This document shows positions 30,626 to 42,050 of a DNA stretch of 64,000 bases, piece by piece (the first letter of the stretch is position 1; each line of letters begins with the position of its first letter). A program made the position numbers and the translations under genes. Below the pieces are notes generated by a model. The model made no database searches. It was not told the DNA's origin and saw nothing but the letters and a program-made list of their open reading frames with translations. The DNA is taken from contig CAJNDS010001224.1 in NCBI GenBank assembly GCA_905221605.1, positions 1,528,056-1,592,055 of the forward strand, in the 5' to 3' direction. The DNA is from Symbiodinium natans (lineage: Eukaryota > Sar > Dinophyceae > Suessiales > Symbiodiniaceae).

Positions 30626-31105
30626 GGGTTCAGGGTTTAGGGTTTAGGGTTCAGGGTTGAGGGTTTAGGTTTCAGGGCCCAAAATACCCCCCCCCCCCCC
30701 CATTGAAGGAAAATACCTTGAAACATACTAGGGGTCCCTATATAGTGGAAAGGCATGTTCCTTCATTAAAGGCGGGGGTTGGGGCTCCTTTTGGTTTCGT
30801 ATCATCATAGGAATCTACAAGCCCCAGACATGGTTCTGGATTGGCTCGGGCGCCTTAGAGGGTTTTTATGGGTTGCCAAGCCCACAAAAACAAAACATCA
30901 TTAGAAGGGGGGTGGAAGCAAGCAATAACTCAAACACTTAAAGCAAAGTTATGGAGGCCTGCACACATGTGTTTTGAGAGGTGAGCCTTTTGGGGGTTCT
31001 CCTGCTCTATATTAGCATGTGCAATGTGACAAATTCATTTGCGTTGCATCGATCTGAATGCGCAGGGCAGTTTTCTGGGGCAAGGGGCTGTGCCTAGTCG
31101 TAGAG

Positions 31106-31465
31106 TAGGTAACCTTTAACCTTTTTGGGTTAATATAATCCCCTTATAGTCCCGAAGGTTAACCTTGAATTCCCCCAGGTTACTGGACAACTAAGTGCGG
31201 GCTGGGACGCCCAGACCACCTGCCTCACAACTTTTCGCCCTTGAACACGGACACTTCTAGAAGTAACCCCTCGTCTACTCCAAAGCCCCGAACGCAAGCT
31301 GATGAAGGGTTACTTGGGCCCCACAGGTCAGGAAGGGGTAGATAGGGCGTGAGCTGCTTCGGATCTCATGATTGTAGTGAAGACAGGAAGCAACGATGAA
31401 GAATTGTTGAGCCCTCAAACCTTCCGCCGTACCCTTGGCTTCCTGAGTCCAGTACCGCAAATTTA
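31106..31465 (+). CDS. Exons after an F6 element, unknown protein
   Basis: After the F6 element (31106-31195, ending GTTACTGGACAACTAAG) the frame reads CGLGRPDHLPHNFSPLNTDT and about 30 more residues up to TAG near 31344. This is a Ser/Pro-rich, probably disordered segment. Segment 31388-31465 reads NDEELLSPQTFRRTLGFLSP and ends at an F2 element. Just upstream of the F6, about 31060-31105 reads GSFLGQGAVPSRRV. Join phases are unresolved. No family. Confidence 0.45.
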
Positions 31466-31597
31466 CCCAAAGAGCCTCATTTAAGGAAAAACCCTTAAAA
31501 CCAGGAACATACCATCAATCATATGCACCTATATGTCCTTTTTCCTTAATTAAGGGGTATTGGGCTCCCTAGAAAACTCGATGAAAAAACTCTTCCA

Positions 31598-32746
31598 GGG
31601 CGCCGGCGGCCGCAGTTTCGGACCGGGACGCGGCTGGGGAGGTGCCCGGACACCAGCTGGTAGGGTTAGGGTTTAGGGTTTAGGGTTTAGGGTTTAGGGT
31701 TTAGGGTTTGACAAGGCCGTTGCAAAAGGGTTTAGGGTTTAGGGTTTAGGGTTTAGGGTTTAGGATTTAGGGTTTAGGATCCTAAGCCCTAAACCCCTGC
31801 GGTTGGGTTCGGAGTTTGGGGTTGGGGGACTCACGAAGGGCGAGATCGGTCCAACACCTAAACCCCAAAAGCCTGAAATTTGTGGCTGCCCGGAGAAGAG
31901 GTTAAAACGGTTCGAATTTGAATGCCGGTCCACAAGCTTTTCCTAGGTACTCCAATACCCGTTAACTCAGGAAATTTCTTGAACATTGAATGAGGTTCCT
32001 TTCGGCCATTTTCCGCACTTGGAGGTTCATGGGTATGTTAGAGGCAGAAGTAGGGCAATAGGTCGAGTTTCCATACTTATCACCCTTCTTCTAAGTACCC
32101 AGGAACCTCCAAGTGGAAACCCTAAACCCTAAACCCTAAACCGAGAAACCCTGAACCTCCGCCACCCCGCAGGTGGGCGCGGAGGTGCTACTGCTGTGGA
32201 GCTGCGCGATTTCCGACGCTAGGCGACAAAAGGTCGAATGGAGCGGTCCAGACACGTCCAGACTCAGGGTTTAGGGTCTAGGGTTTAGGGCTTAGTGTTT
32301 AGTTTAGTGTTAGGGTTTAGGGTTTAGGGTCTATGCTTGAGTCAATTGTAGTCCTCATTGGGAGCCTATGGACTGCAGCGCTCATGCTACGGAGGGTATA
32401 TAGTCATAAACCCCACTTCATATGAAGTAGGGTTTACATTTCTTGTACCCCCAAAAGGACACCAGGTATATACACTCACCAATATGAAAAGAGACCTTCT
32501 ATACACTCACTAAGAACAGATATATATATATATATACCCTACTTCATATACCCTGGAACCTACGCCTTACCCACTGAGTAGGATCTCCTTCGACCCAAAT
32601 TTCTCCGGGACGTTTGGGTTGAAGAGGACCTTCTTGCAGTTTCGGTTTCGCGAGTACAGGGACAAGTTAGTCGGAGGGTTTTGAACTTAGCTCTCTTGGA
32701 CTCTTGGATCGAGAGGCGAAGACTTTCGGGGCTTAGTTCTGGCTGA
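31598..32746 (+). CDS. Exon islands including a Gly-rich exon
   Basis: Segment 31598-31661 between CAG and GTAGGG reads GAGGRSFGPGRGWGGARTPA, RGG-like. Segment 32172-32266 after CAG reads VGAEVLLLWSCAISDARRQK. Segment 32582-32746 reads FLRDVWVEEDLLAVSVSRVQ and continues about 28 residues to TGA. An F1 element (32015-32115) and TTTAGGG arrays lie between. Gly/Arg-rich exons are common in RNA-binding proteins, but nothing else supports that here. Confidence 0.42.
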
Positions 32747-32749
32747 TCA

Positions 32750-32909
32750 TCCAGGATGTGCTCAAGGATTCCTAGTAGAGAGGAAGGATTCTGAAGAGGC
32801 CGCGAGAATAGGGTTTAGGGTTTAGGGTTTAATTAGGGTTTAGGGTTTAGGGTTAAGGATATTTCCTAGGGTTCCTTAGGCTTGTCCGTGGTCATAGTAT
32901 CGCAAGAAA

Positions 32910-32944
<35 letters not shown>

Positions 32945-34170
32945 CCGTAAATGACGACCCAAATGAAAAGGGCCAGACGTTCCTTTAAGAGCCCCCCCCC
33001 CCCCCCAAAAAAAAAAAAGAGAGACATATTCCCCTTTTAAGGAAAATTACATTTCGTATCGCTGAAGGGGGGCTTCTTCTGGAGAGGGCTTACAAAAGGG
33101 CAGAAAAGGACATGCCGTTGCTGGCTTGGGAGCCTCTTTCATATGCCCCAGTGAATCCTTAAACCCTAAAACGCCTAAACCTATTTCGCTGCAGTGCGAC
33201 GTTACGATCAGCTAGGCGGGTGGCAAAAAAGACACCCTAAACCCTTACCCCTAAACCCTAAACCCTAAACCCTAAACCCTACTGAATCGTCAATTTGGCT
33301 CAAGTGGCGAAACGCGCCATGACTTGTTGGCTGGGCGGCTGAGCTTCGTGGCTTGAATTTGCTGACTTTGGGGGGGGGTTTGGGGTCTGGGGGTTTAGGG
33401 CTTGGGGTTTGGGGTTTGGGGTTTGGGTTTTAGGGTTTAGGGTTTAGGGTTTAGGGTTTAGGGTTTAGGGTTTAGGGTTTAGGGTTTGGGAGGGGTCGGT
33501 AAAACTTCCAATACCAACCCGCGTCACATTAAACCTTGCTCTACAAACAAGCATCTTCTGATACAAACAAGCGCTCAGTACCCCCTTTCTGTAGGTTTTA
33601 GGGTTTAGGGTTTCGGGTCTGGGGGCAGGAGGGAGGGAGGGGTTCGACAATGCCTGGCTTGGTGTTAAGTTTAGGAGTACCCAGAGAGCCCAAGATTCCT
33701 TAACTAAGGAATATGCCTTAAATCATACCAAGGCTCTATTTCTCATGCCTTAACTCATACCAAGGATTGTTTCTGCTGAAATTGAGGGGTTTCGGGCTCT
33801 TTGGGGTACTTAGGGCTTCCCACAACTCCAGCCTGATTACAGTGAGGCGTACCCCAGCCAAGGCTCGGCTAGCGCTCGTTCAGTTGCCCTAAACCCTAAA
33901 CCCTAAACCCTAAACCCTAAACCCTAAACCCTACAGCCATTGCATGCCATGAACTGGGTATCTGAGTGCTTGGACCTTAAGGGCATGGAAAAAAATTCTT
34001 TCAAAGTTCAAAAGCCTCCCCCACCCGGCAGCCGTGGCTTCGGGCGTTTAGGGTTTAGGATTTAGGGTTTAGGGTTGAGGGTTTAGGGCTACCCTTAGCA
34101 CTTCGAGGCTCTGATTATTCAATTCCCTGGTGTAAGGGTTTAGGGTTTAGGGTTTAGGGTTCAGGGGTAC
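32750..34170. other. Repeat interval: GA microsatellite, arrays, F2 elements
   Basis: (GA)n at 32905-32945, C-run/A-run near 33000, a TTTGGGG-to-TTTAGGG graded array (33370-33487), an F2 element at 33673-33820, and CCCTAAA at 33885-33932. No convincing exon. Confidence 0.6.
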
Positions 34171-34307
34171 TAGGACCCAGAGTAGGCGGCCCTTGTTCCC
34201 TTTTTTCGGGTTTACTGTAGATTACCTTAAAAGCCCCTATTCCTAACCAGAAAGGGCACAGAGCCCTTGTTATTCCTAGGTTACTCTTGGGTCTAGAATA
34301 TCAACCT
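34170..34307 (+). mobile_element. F3 element bordering an exon
   Basis: It runs from TACTAGGACCCAGAGTAGG to GTTACTCTTGGGTCTAG. The terminal AG acts as acceptor for the open segment that starts at 34308. Confidence 0.65.
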
Positions 34308-36033
34308 CTCCCGAAAGAACTTGGGGTCAAATTTGCCCAGGCCGTGCAGAGTCCAGCCCTTAGCCCTAAACCCTAACCCCTACACCCCCCGTAGGAAGCT
34401 GCCAAGCTCTAAATCCTGACCCCCAACCCTGCAGTCTAACTGCAGGCCCACGGAACCCCAAAACCCAGAACCCAAACCCTCAGTTCTGAACCCAGAGAGC
34501 CCCCAAAAGTCCCTAATTCAGCAAGATACCCGCAAATTATACAAGAGGCCATACTCACTGAGTATGGTTTAAATTCCTCCCCCAACCACAAAGTATGTAC
34601 GGGGCCCTGGGTATGGTTTATACCCTAGACCTTGAACCCTCAACCCGCAACCCTAAACCCTCAACCCTAAACCCTAAATCGTAGGATACACCGTCGTACC
34701 TCGTAGTCGCCCTGCGATGTGGATTCGCCCCAGCTGTGCAGGAGTGAAAAAAAAACCCTAAACCCCTCGCCAAGGTTAGGTACCGAACTCCTCTGCGGCG
34801 GACCACCTGCAAAAAAGCTTTGTCAGAGCCCCAGTTGGGGAGCTCTTGTTTTAGGTCAATTTTAGGGTTTAGGTCTTCAATCTAAACCCTAGACCCTAAA
34901 CTAAACGCTGGACTGCAGAGCTTGGGGACTTGGCCTTTGCAATCCGTCCCCCTAATACTGAATCCTCCCCAAACCCGGTAGCAGCTTTTTGGGATTCAGG
35001 GGATCTATTTAGCATCTGCGTTTGGCAGTCGTCCCGGCCCTGGTCCCCGGAGTCAAAAACCGAGAGACTCCAATACGCAGAGAGCTCAAACCCCCTTAAT
35101 TCAGGAATATACCTTAAACTGCAAAGGGATTCTTACTATGATTTAAGGTATATTCCTTAATATAGAGGTATCGGGCTTTTTGGGAGATGATCTTTCAGAG
35201 ATCAAGCCCCCTAGCTCTCAAAGGTTCCTACGGAGCCCCCAAAGCACTCAACTAGGCAATGTACCTTAAGCTATAATAATAGGGTTAATAGGGGTCCATA
35301 GTATGATTTTAGGTACATTCCTGAATCTGGGGGTATTGGGCTCTTTGGGTTTAGTGCAGCATCGCTACCGCAGACATTCAGATCCCCCGGGAAGCCGCCT
35401 GGCACAAGGTACCAAAACCGCCAGGACAAAACCCGATTTTTCTTCCCCCAGCACCTCCCGACAATGCGCAGGGCAAACCCTCAACCCGAAACCCTAAACC
35501 CTGACCCCCCCCGTCCCCCCCCCCCCCACCCCCCAAAAAAAAACCTAAACCCTAAACCCTTACAAAGAAACAAAAATGAAAAAAGAAAAACAAACGGGTA
35601 CCTTAAAATTCAGCTTGGGCAACTTTAGGACCCTCATCCTGAAGCCGTAAACGCTGCTTTAGACCCTAAACCCTGGAGGATGCGGGTTGCCTCCTGCTTT
35701 AGGGTTTAGGGTTTAGGGTTTAGGGCTCAGCAGAGCCGAACGCCCATATCATAAGACCCCTAAGGCCCGGAAGGTCACCATCAGCTTGAGGCCCTTGAAC
35801 CCCGGAACCCAAGAGCCCCTCCCGAGTTTCCACGCTTCCGTTGTGTTCCCTTGTTCAGAATATGAGCCCACTCCACTCTTCTACTTTTAGGGTTTGGGGG
35901 GTTCCTTTTTGCGATCTTAAAGTTGTCCTCCGAAGATGCGCACATTATGTTAAACGAAGGTATGTTCTTTTTTTGTGTAAAAAGCCTGCATCTTAGTCTT
36001 GTTTTGGCCTCACAGACACAGAACTTTATTCCT
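34308..36033 (+). CDS. Multi-exon gene, unknown protein
   Basis: Segments: 34308-34363 (NINLSRKNLGSNLPRPCRVQ), 34918-35077 (LGDLAFAIRPPNTESSPNPV..., about 52 residues with normal composition), 35187-35240 (in-frame piece between two F2 elements), 35344-35476 (VQHRYRRHSDPPGSRLAQGT...), 35736-35782 (PNAHIIRPLRPGRSPSA), 35898-35959 (FLFAILKLSSEDAHIMLNE before GTATGT) and 36016-36033 (TQNFIP then TAA). Two F2 elements form the borders at 35077-35185 and 35238-35343. Exon-by-exon phase was not fully checked and no domain was recognised. Confidence 0.48.
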
Positions 36034-36159
36034 TAAATATCACAGTTGATACCGTACAGTATCATTGTCATAACCCAACATATTTTCCTGGTCCATCTCA
36101 TGCTGGGGGGTTCATCTCCAGGCAGAGGGGCTTTAGACTTCACAGGCCCGGACGTGGAT

Positions 36160-36252
36160 AGGGTATCCCTGCCGCGCTCATGTCTCGCAACCTTGGGGAG
36201 TTGGAGTATGTAGGGCTAGGGAAACAAGCAGTCTACAGCATTGAAGCCTTAC
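36160..36252 (+). CDS. Exon island, unknown protein
   Basis: After GATAG the frame reads GIPAALMSRNLGELEYVGLG and continues KQAVYSIEAL to the next CCCTAAA array. A second weak segment at 36694-36760 starts MATVSGPCLSVPIASRP. Confidence 0.42.
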
Positions 36253-36769
36253 ACCCTAAACCCTAAACCCAGAGGTTTTTGGATTTTGGGGTTGAGGGTT
36301 TGGGGTTTGGATGTCAGTGTGAGCATGTTGCCACGAGAGTGGCGTGCTCGACCAGGCGCGCTCAGACCAGCCTTTGCTAGACAAAGGGTCTAGGGGAGAC
36401 CCTAAACCCTAAACCCTAAACCCTAAACCCTAAACCCTAAATTTCAGACTGAGAAGACTTGAATGTATAGTTTAGTATAAGCAATGATATGCTGGGACTC
36501 AAAGCATTTAAGCCACGACCGTCCTGTACAGACACCTGCAGCCGTAAGATGTGATGGAGCCCTCACAACCATGTTGCGCCTGCATCACGAAAAATGAGTG
36601 GCATGTCAGGGTGTCTCACGGATTCCCTTAGATAAAACCCTAAACACTAACCCCTAAACCCAAAACCCTAACCCCTAACCCCACGAACTCAGGAATGGCC
36701 ACCGTTAGCGGGCCGTGTCTAAGTGTTCCCATCGCTTCACGGCCTGCCTTGGGGAAAGGGGAAGGAAGG

Positions 36770-38270
36770 GTTTAGGGTTTCGGTTTTCGGGCTTCGGGCT
36801 TCGGGTTTAGCAAACAGGGGTGAAGGGTTTACGGTTTGAGGTTCAGGGTTCGGGGGTTCACAGGGTTAGGGTTTCAGGCTTTGGGGTGCAGTTTGAGGTT
36901 TTCCCGGGCTCGGGGGTTTAGGCTTTGAGGTTTTCCGGGTTCAGGGGTTTAGGGTTTGCGGTTTTCAGGGTTTAGGGTTGGGTTCTGGGCTTAGGGCTCA
37001 ACAAGGCTATTCGGTGTGCGAGTGCTGTGGCATCAAAAGGTTGTGGGCTGTTTTACTTACCTAGCCCATGGTTGAACTTTCAAAACTGATTGGGTTTTCT
37101 TATTTAGTAGGAAATTACAGCTTAGCGTTTATGCCCTTGGTTATTGGGGAGTTCAGTTTTTGGGCTGGGACGGAAGGGTTTTGCGATATTTGCGTTGGGG
37201 ACTGGGTTTGGTTTGGAGTAAATTCCTCTGGAAGCCCCTACTTGGAGGTGCATGGGTAGTTCTAAGTAGGCTTAGAAGTAATAACCTTGAACAGGTTTAG
37301 AAATAGAGTTGCCATTCTTCTAACCCTACTTATGATAATTATAACTGCCTCTGAACCTCCAAAGTAAGCCCTGTAAATCGAAGCTCCGTCCTCTGCTTGC
37401 AGCGTTTGAAGGGTATCGCTGTTCCCTCAGATCTGGCAGCTGGACCTTATCCTTGTGGATGTCCCTGCTCGAACCCTAAACCCTAAACCCTAAACCCTAA
37501 AACCCGTTTCGCAGGGGCCTCTTTAGCAACCTCGGGGCAGGAGCAAAGCAATTTACTTGGCAGTCCGGTGGTACACCCAAACATCCAACACTCCCCAAAA
37601 CCCTGAATCCTTCTAGCCCAGTGGTGCCCTTTTCCCTTTTGTTGTTAGTCCGAGGTTCCCTTATCAAGTAACCAACCCCAAACAGGGCGCCCTCATTTTC
37701 AATATAATGGCAGGAGCGTGCCCGCGAGCACTTGCCCAGGGACTCCAATACCTCTTACTTAAGGAATCCTCTGTAAAGTATCATATTGGTCCTTCTATCG
37801 TGTAAGGAAAATTCCTTACTAAGGAGTATTGGGGTCTCTGGGTACAATCCGATGACTCTGTTTTGCTCTCGGGCGTCTCCGGCGCCCCTGGAAAGACACC
37901 CAAACCTTAAACCCTAAACTCTAAACCCTAAACCCTAAACCCTAAAGGAACGGGAGGAGCCCACCGATGGCTGAGTTCGGCGGGCACGAAACCCTGCAAG
38001 CCGTACCCCAAAAACCCCCCAACTTGCCCCTTAGGTCAAGGAAAATTCCTGAACAAATAAGAGTGCTCTCCTTATATGCTTTAAGGTATCCTAAACCCTA
38101 AGCCCTAAGCCCTCAGTTAAGGGGTATTGAGCTCTTCTGAACAGAGAAGAGTGCCCCTTAGATGCTTTTAAGGTATCCTAAACCCTAAGCCCTAAACCCT
38201 CAATTAAAGGGTATTGGGCTCTTTGGACATAAGCCCACAGCCAGATCTGTAACACCCCGCCTTCTCCTTC
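36770..38270. other. Array and element interval without a secure gene
   Basis: Degenerate TTTAGGG/TTTCAGGG arrays (36770-36990), a T-rich open segment at 37068-37240 of uncertain meaning, an F1 element (37239-37366), an F2 element (37740-37850), and two adjacent F2-like units carrying telomere-type bases in their centres (38015-38225). Confidence 0.55.
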
Positions 38271-38273
38271 CAG

Positions 38274-39840
38274 AGTCTCCGGCAAGAGCGCCGCTGAACC
38301 CCAAACCCTAAACCCTAAACCCTAAACCCTAAACCCTAAACCCTAAACCCTAAACCCTAAACCCTAAACCCTAAACCCTAAACCCTAAACCCTAAGAAGA
38401 GCGCCAGGCCGGACGAAAATCTCAACACCTCCGAAGAGCCGCCAATCGAGCTCATCGTTACCGATCTGCCGCAGAAGCTCAGCCTCTACTCTGGGGGTTT
38501 AGGGTTTAGGGTTTAGGGTTTAGGGTTTAGGGTTTAGGGTTTACAACCTCTGCTTTAGGGTTTAGGGTTGAGTGTGGGTTAGGGCTTCGGAGTAAACTAG
38601 GGTCTAGGGCTTAGGGCTTAGTATGGTTTAGGGTTTCGGGCTAAGGGTGCGCAGCTGAATTTTGCAGCCCGTGGGTTACATCATATGGCTTGAGATCCTG
38701 GATCATGCACCCTCCCTGCACCCACTGCATCTTGCGTGGTAGGCTGGGATTTGCTTTTATGCTTCCCCCCTTAAACCCGAAACCCTAAACCCTAGACCCT
38801 ACTTGGGCTTAAAGGTTTTCAGCAGATTGTGTTCCTCAGGGCTGAGGTCTGAGGTTGATATTGGCACGCTCCTTGTGATCCTGGATGTATCGGGCTTAGG
38901 TTTGGGGTTTAGGGCCGTAAAGATAAGAGTGTAGAGGGTTTAGGTTTCTAAGTCCTGGGATTAAGACAAGGGTTTGAAGCAAGTGCTCATATTGCTGCAG
39001 ACTCTGAGGTGTACTACTACTTGCCTTAGTAGCTGAATGGGCACACTTTGCACTTTTTGGGATACTATCATCCCAATGAAAGTGTAGACTTTTTGGTTGC
39101 TTAAGAACCCCCAAAAATAACAATAGAAGATGTTCTTCCTGAGAAGGGCGATATGGGGATTTAACTCGTTTGTTGTTTTTGGGGATCTCGAGCACATAGT
39201 AGCTTAGGCTCTGAAATCCCAACGCCCGAGCCCTTTCGGGACCCTATACCCTATAAGCCAAAGTCTCCCCTGGTCCGATGACATCCCCGGCGGGGTTGTA
39301 GCCAACCAACAAGTTCGGGTCGTTTTGGGTCTGGGACCAGCTGAGGAGTAGAAACCCTGAACCCTACAGCTTTGGACGTTCCCCCTTATACCAACAGTCC
39401 TTAATCGGGACTATTATAGTACCCCCCCCCCCCCCCCCCCCGCCATTATAATCCCTATTAAGGACTCTTAATTGAAGGGGGAACATCCCAACCCTGCCCC
39501 AAACCCCAAACCCCAAACCCCACACCCTAAACCCCAAACCCCAAACCCCAAACCCCAAATCCCAAACCCCAAACCCCAAACCCTAAACCCTAAACCCTAA
39601 ACCCTAAACCCTAAACCCTTCACCTAGTAACAAGACGCAGACATCAACTCTCCGGGGCACTGCTTGGCACCGCTAGAACGCCCACGTACTTTGACTCACA
39701 AGGAACTACTTGGTAGCCCAATTGTACCCTTTTCCCTTGTTTGGGTTCAGGGGCACCCTTATACAGTAACTAACCCCAGAAAGGGTACCCTTATTTCTGC
39801 ATGGTTACTGGGCTACCAAGACTATGAGAAGCTACAGTGA
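38274..39840 (+). CDS. Multi-exon gene, unknown protein
   Basis: Segments: 38274-38292 (VSGKSA), 38397-38492 (SARPDENLNTSEEPPIELIV... ending LYSG), 38668-38739 (PVGYIIWLEILDHAPSLHPL, GT donor), about 38823-38897 (RSEVDIGTLLVILDVSGL), 39641-39702 (HQLSGALLGTARTPTYFDSQ) and 39821-39840 (DYEKLQ, TGA 39838-39840). The last junction is a 118-nt GA-AG intron that is a complete F5 element. The first junction is a CCCTAAA array flanked by AAGAGCGCC on both sides. No domain recognised; composition is normal for a cytosolic protein. Confidence 0.5.
38284..38405. repeat. CCCTAAA array flanked by a 9-bp exon duplication
   Basis: AAGAGCGCC occurs at 38284-38292 and 38397-38405. Between them is a CCCTAAA array of about 13 units. 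Removing one copy plus the array gives a continuous frame across the exon. Confidence 0.85.
39374..39490. mobile_element. F4 hairpin element with a C-run core
   Basis: GTTCCCCCTTATACCAACAG pairs with its counterpart before GGGGGAACATCCC. The centre has about 20 consecutive C. It lies next to a CCCCAAA variant array (39497-39575). Confidence 0.75.
39703..39820 (+). mobile_element. Intron made of an F5 introner element
   Basis: 118-nt GA-AG intron from GAACTACTTGGTAGCCCA to TGGTTACTGGGCTACCAAG. ACTA is repeated at the two borders. Confidence 0.75.
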
Positions 39841-40650
39841 TAGTTCGTTAGATTCAACTGTAGTTAGGCATATGCAGTTCATGAATCATCTTTAACTACA
39901 GACATGTATCTGTGCTTGAACCCTAGACCGGAAGCCTTGAAGCAACCGAGGAAAGGGGCGCAGAAGGAGGAAGCGGGGCTGTTCATTCCCTAAACCTTAT
40001 AACCCTTGCCCGCGGGTGCGCCAGTGTGAGAGTCGAAACCCTATAGACCCCAAGCCCTAAACCATCCCAAAGGGAGGAGGCCAGCTTCCCCTGCAGCCAC
40101 CACAAACTTTCAAGTTTTGGGGTCTAGGGTTTGGGTTCCCTGAGGCACTCCGTGGTTATAGGCTGTGAGGACTTCAGTTCTGGGGACGGTTGTGGGCTTG
40201 TCAGAGCTCTCGGAGATTTGGCCTTTAACTTAGTTTAGTGGTTTGGCGCCTTAGAGGGGTGTTGGGTTTGTGGTCTAGGGTTTAGGGTGTTTAGAGTTTG
40301 GAACGAAGGCTTTTGCGGGCATTGCCCTTCCTGTGGATAGAAAATTAGAGCCGTGGTTTAGGGTTTAGGGTTTAGGGTTTAGGGTTCCTAAAACCCTCAA
40401 CCCTCAGCCTGCTTGGGAGATCGGACGCTCGCGAAGACCGTGGTGTCAAGAAACAGGTCTACTTGGAGGGTTTAGGGTTTCGGGTTTCGGGTTTAGGGTT
40501 TAGGGTTTAGGGGGAGGTTCATGGGTAGTCATGTGAAGTTATAGGTAGGGTTATTCGTATGGTACTTGTACGTATCGCCTCATTCCGTGTTGCGTAGAGC
40601 CCGACTTGTCGTTACCCATGAGTCGTTACAGCGCCAAGTTATGTTTGTGA
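39841..40650. other. Non-coding interval with an interrupted F1 element
   Basis: Short TTTAGGG arrays, and an F1 element (40460-40640) whose left terminal repeat is split by a TTTAGGG/TTTCGGG array (40470-40512). GGAGG stands on both sides of the inserted array. Confidence 0.65.
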
Positions 40651-41100
40651 CGATGCGTTTCAGTGGACGCGTGCAGCTGTATCTGTTTTTCGGTGCTCTT
40701 TAATTTCCAGATCTTCCAGAATAGCTTAATTCAGAAGCCGCTGTACGCATACCTTAAAACCAGAATAAGAGCCCACATGCGATTTAAGGGTTGTTCCCCA
40801 ACTGACCTTGGAAGATCTGTGTTTCTTGTTTGTCATGCGAAGATTTCAGGGGATATTCCTCTCAAGCTTGCCATTTGTACCAGGTCTGCTCTCTTATACT
40901 GACCTCGCTAAACATGTCGTTTGTCGATGGGTTTGTGGGACCATCAGTGGACGCCATCTACCCTTCTTATTCGACATATGCATCCCTTGGGATGGGCGGG
41001 CGAGTCACACCTTAGCAGGTGCTCCCCTCACGTGTCAATCGGCTGCTTTATGGCAGCTTGACTTTGTCAGAGTCAGCGTCCGAGACTGGCTCGGAGGGCT
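40651..41100 (+). other. Open but unassigned segment upstream of the KH block
   Basis: Two + frames stay open for 80-130 codons (40663-40902 and 40808-41203), one beginning MDACSCICFSVLFNFQ. There are no telomere-type arrays in this stretch. Coding cannot be decided. Confidence 0.3.
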
Positions 41101-42050
41101 ATGGGAGCTCCGGCAGTGGAGATGTCGGCTGCTTGGAGTTGGATGGCAGCCCGTCGCCAAAGTGAGCCAAAGTATGTGGCTATCATGCCTCCTCCTGGCC
41201 TGAGCCAGGACATCGGTGACGTGGCAAAGGTTTACCCAGTGCAGCTTGCCTCACTCGGTCTGCCCTTCCTGGCTTCTCCAAGTGGCTTCGCCAACAAGAA
41301 GAATACCCCCCCCCCCCCGCCCCGACTCCTCCCAGCACCGAAGCCAGAAGCAGCGCAACTTCCAGAACTTCAACTTTGCTGTCATCTTCCACGGCTACGA
41401 CCTGGAGAAGCATGCCGACTTCGAGCTTGTCCCTCGCTTAATCGGCCGCAATGGCGACAACATGAAGAAGATCTACAGAACTGGGGTCGACGTACGCGTT
41501 CGTGGTCGCGGGAGTGGCTGGAAGGAAGTCAAGTCACCCCATGGCAACTACGAAAGTGATGAACCGCTCCAGTTGGCTGTTTGGTGCCGTTCGGGGGAGA
41601 TCAGGGAAGCGGTGTCCCCGGGGCTGATCGGGGAACAAGTTTAAAGTTCTTTGGGCTCTATACAGCCGTATATAACCAATTCTATATATATGTATGTTAT
41701 ATATATATATGTGCATAAAGTTTTTATGCAACCCTTGATAACCCCATAACATCACCTACAGAAACTTGTTTTGCATAGTGCCCCCTTGCAACTCTACCCA
41801 GGTTCAAGGAGACAATGGTGCTGGTGAAAGGCATCGCGCACCACTTCCGCCGCTTCTGTCGCCAACAAAAGCTGGACTGTGTGGAGCTGCATGCGGTGCA
41901 GCAAGGCTGAGGGTTCATCTGGAAACCTTTTGCAACTTTTTCCAGGAGACAATGGTGCTGGTGAAAGGCATCGCACAGCACTTCCGCCTCTTCTGTGGCC
42001 AACAGAAGCTGGACTGCGTGAGCTGTACGTGGTGCAGTAGAGGCTGAGGG
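41101..42050 (+). CDS. KH-domain (type I) coding block, frame broken at a poly-C tract
   Basis: From about 41345 the frame reads NFNFAVIFHGYDLEKHADFE and then LVPRLIGRNGDNMKKIYRTG. The GRNG loop within V-x-R-L-I-G-R-N-G-x-N-M-K-K-I is the GxxG motif of a KH domain, which binds single-stranded RNA. The upstream coding-like segment (from about 41163, PPPGLSQDIGDVAKVYPVQL) is in a different frame. The shift falls on a run of about ten C (41306-41316), which may be a true frameshift, a homopolymer error or a small intron. Downstream, two similar terminal exons (41803-41910 and 41946-42047) encode FKETMVLVKGIAHHFRRFC and a variant. They are a tandem duplication with a spacing of 137 bases, each ending in TGA. 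Possibly a post-transcriptional regulator, possibly a pseudogene. Confidence 0.6.

Noticed and set aside
39364-39579. Trp/Gly/Phe repeat protein (GFGVWGLGFG) and similar ones at 43828-44067
   Set aside because: They are translations of CCCCAAA variant arrays.
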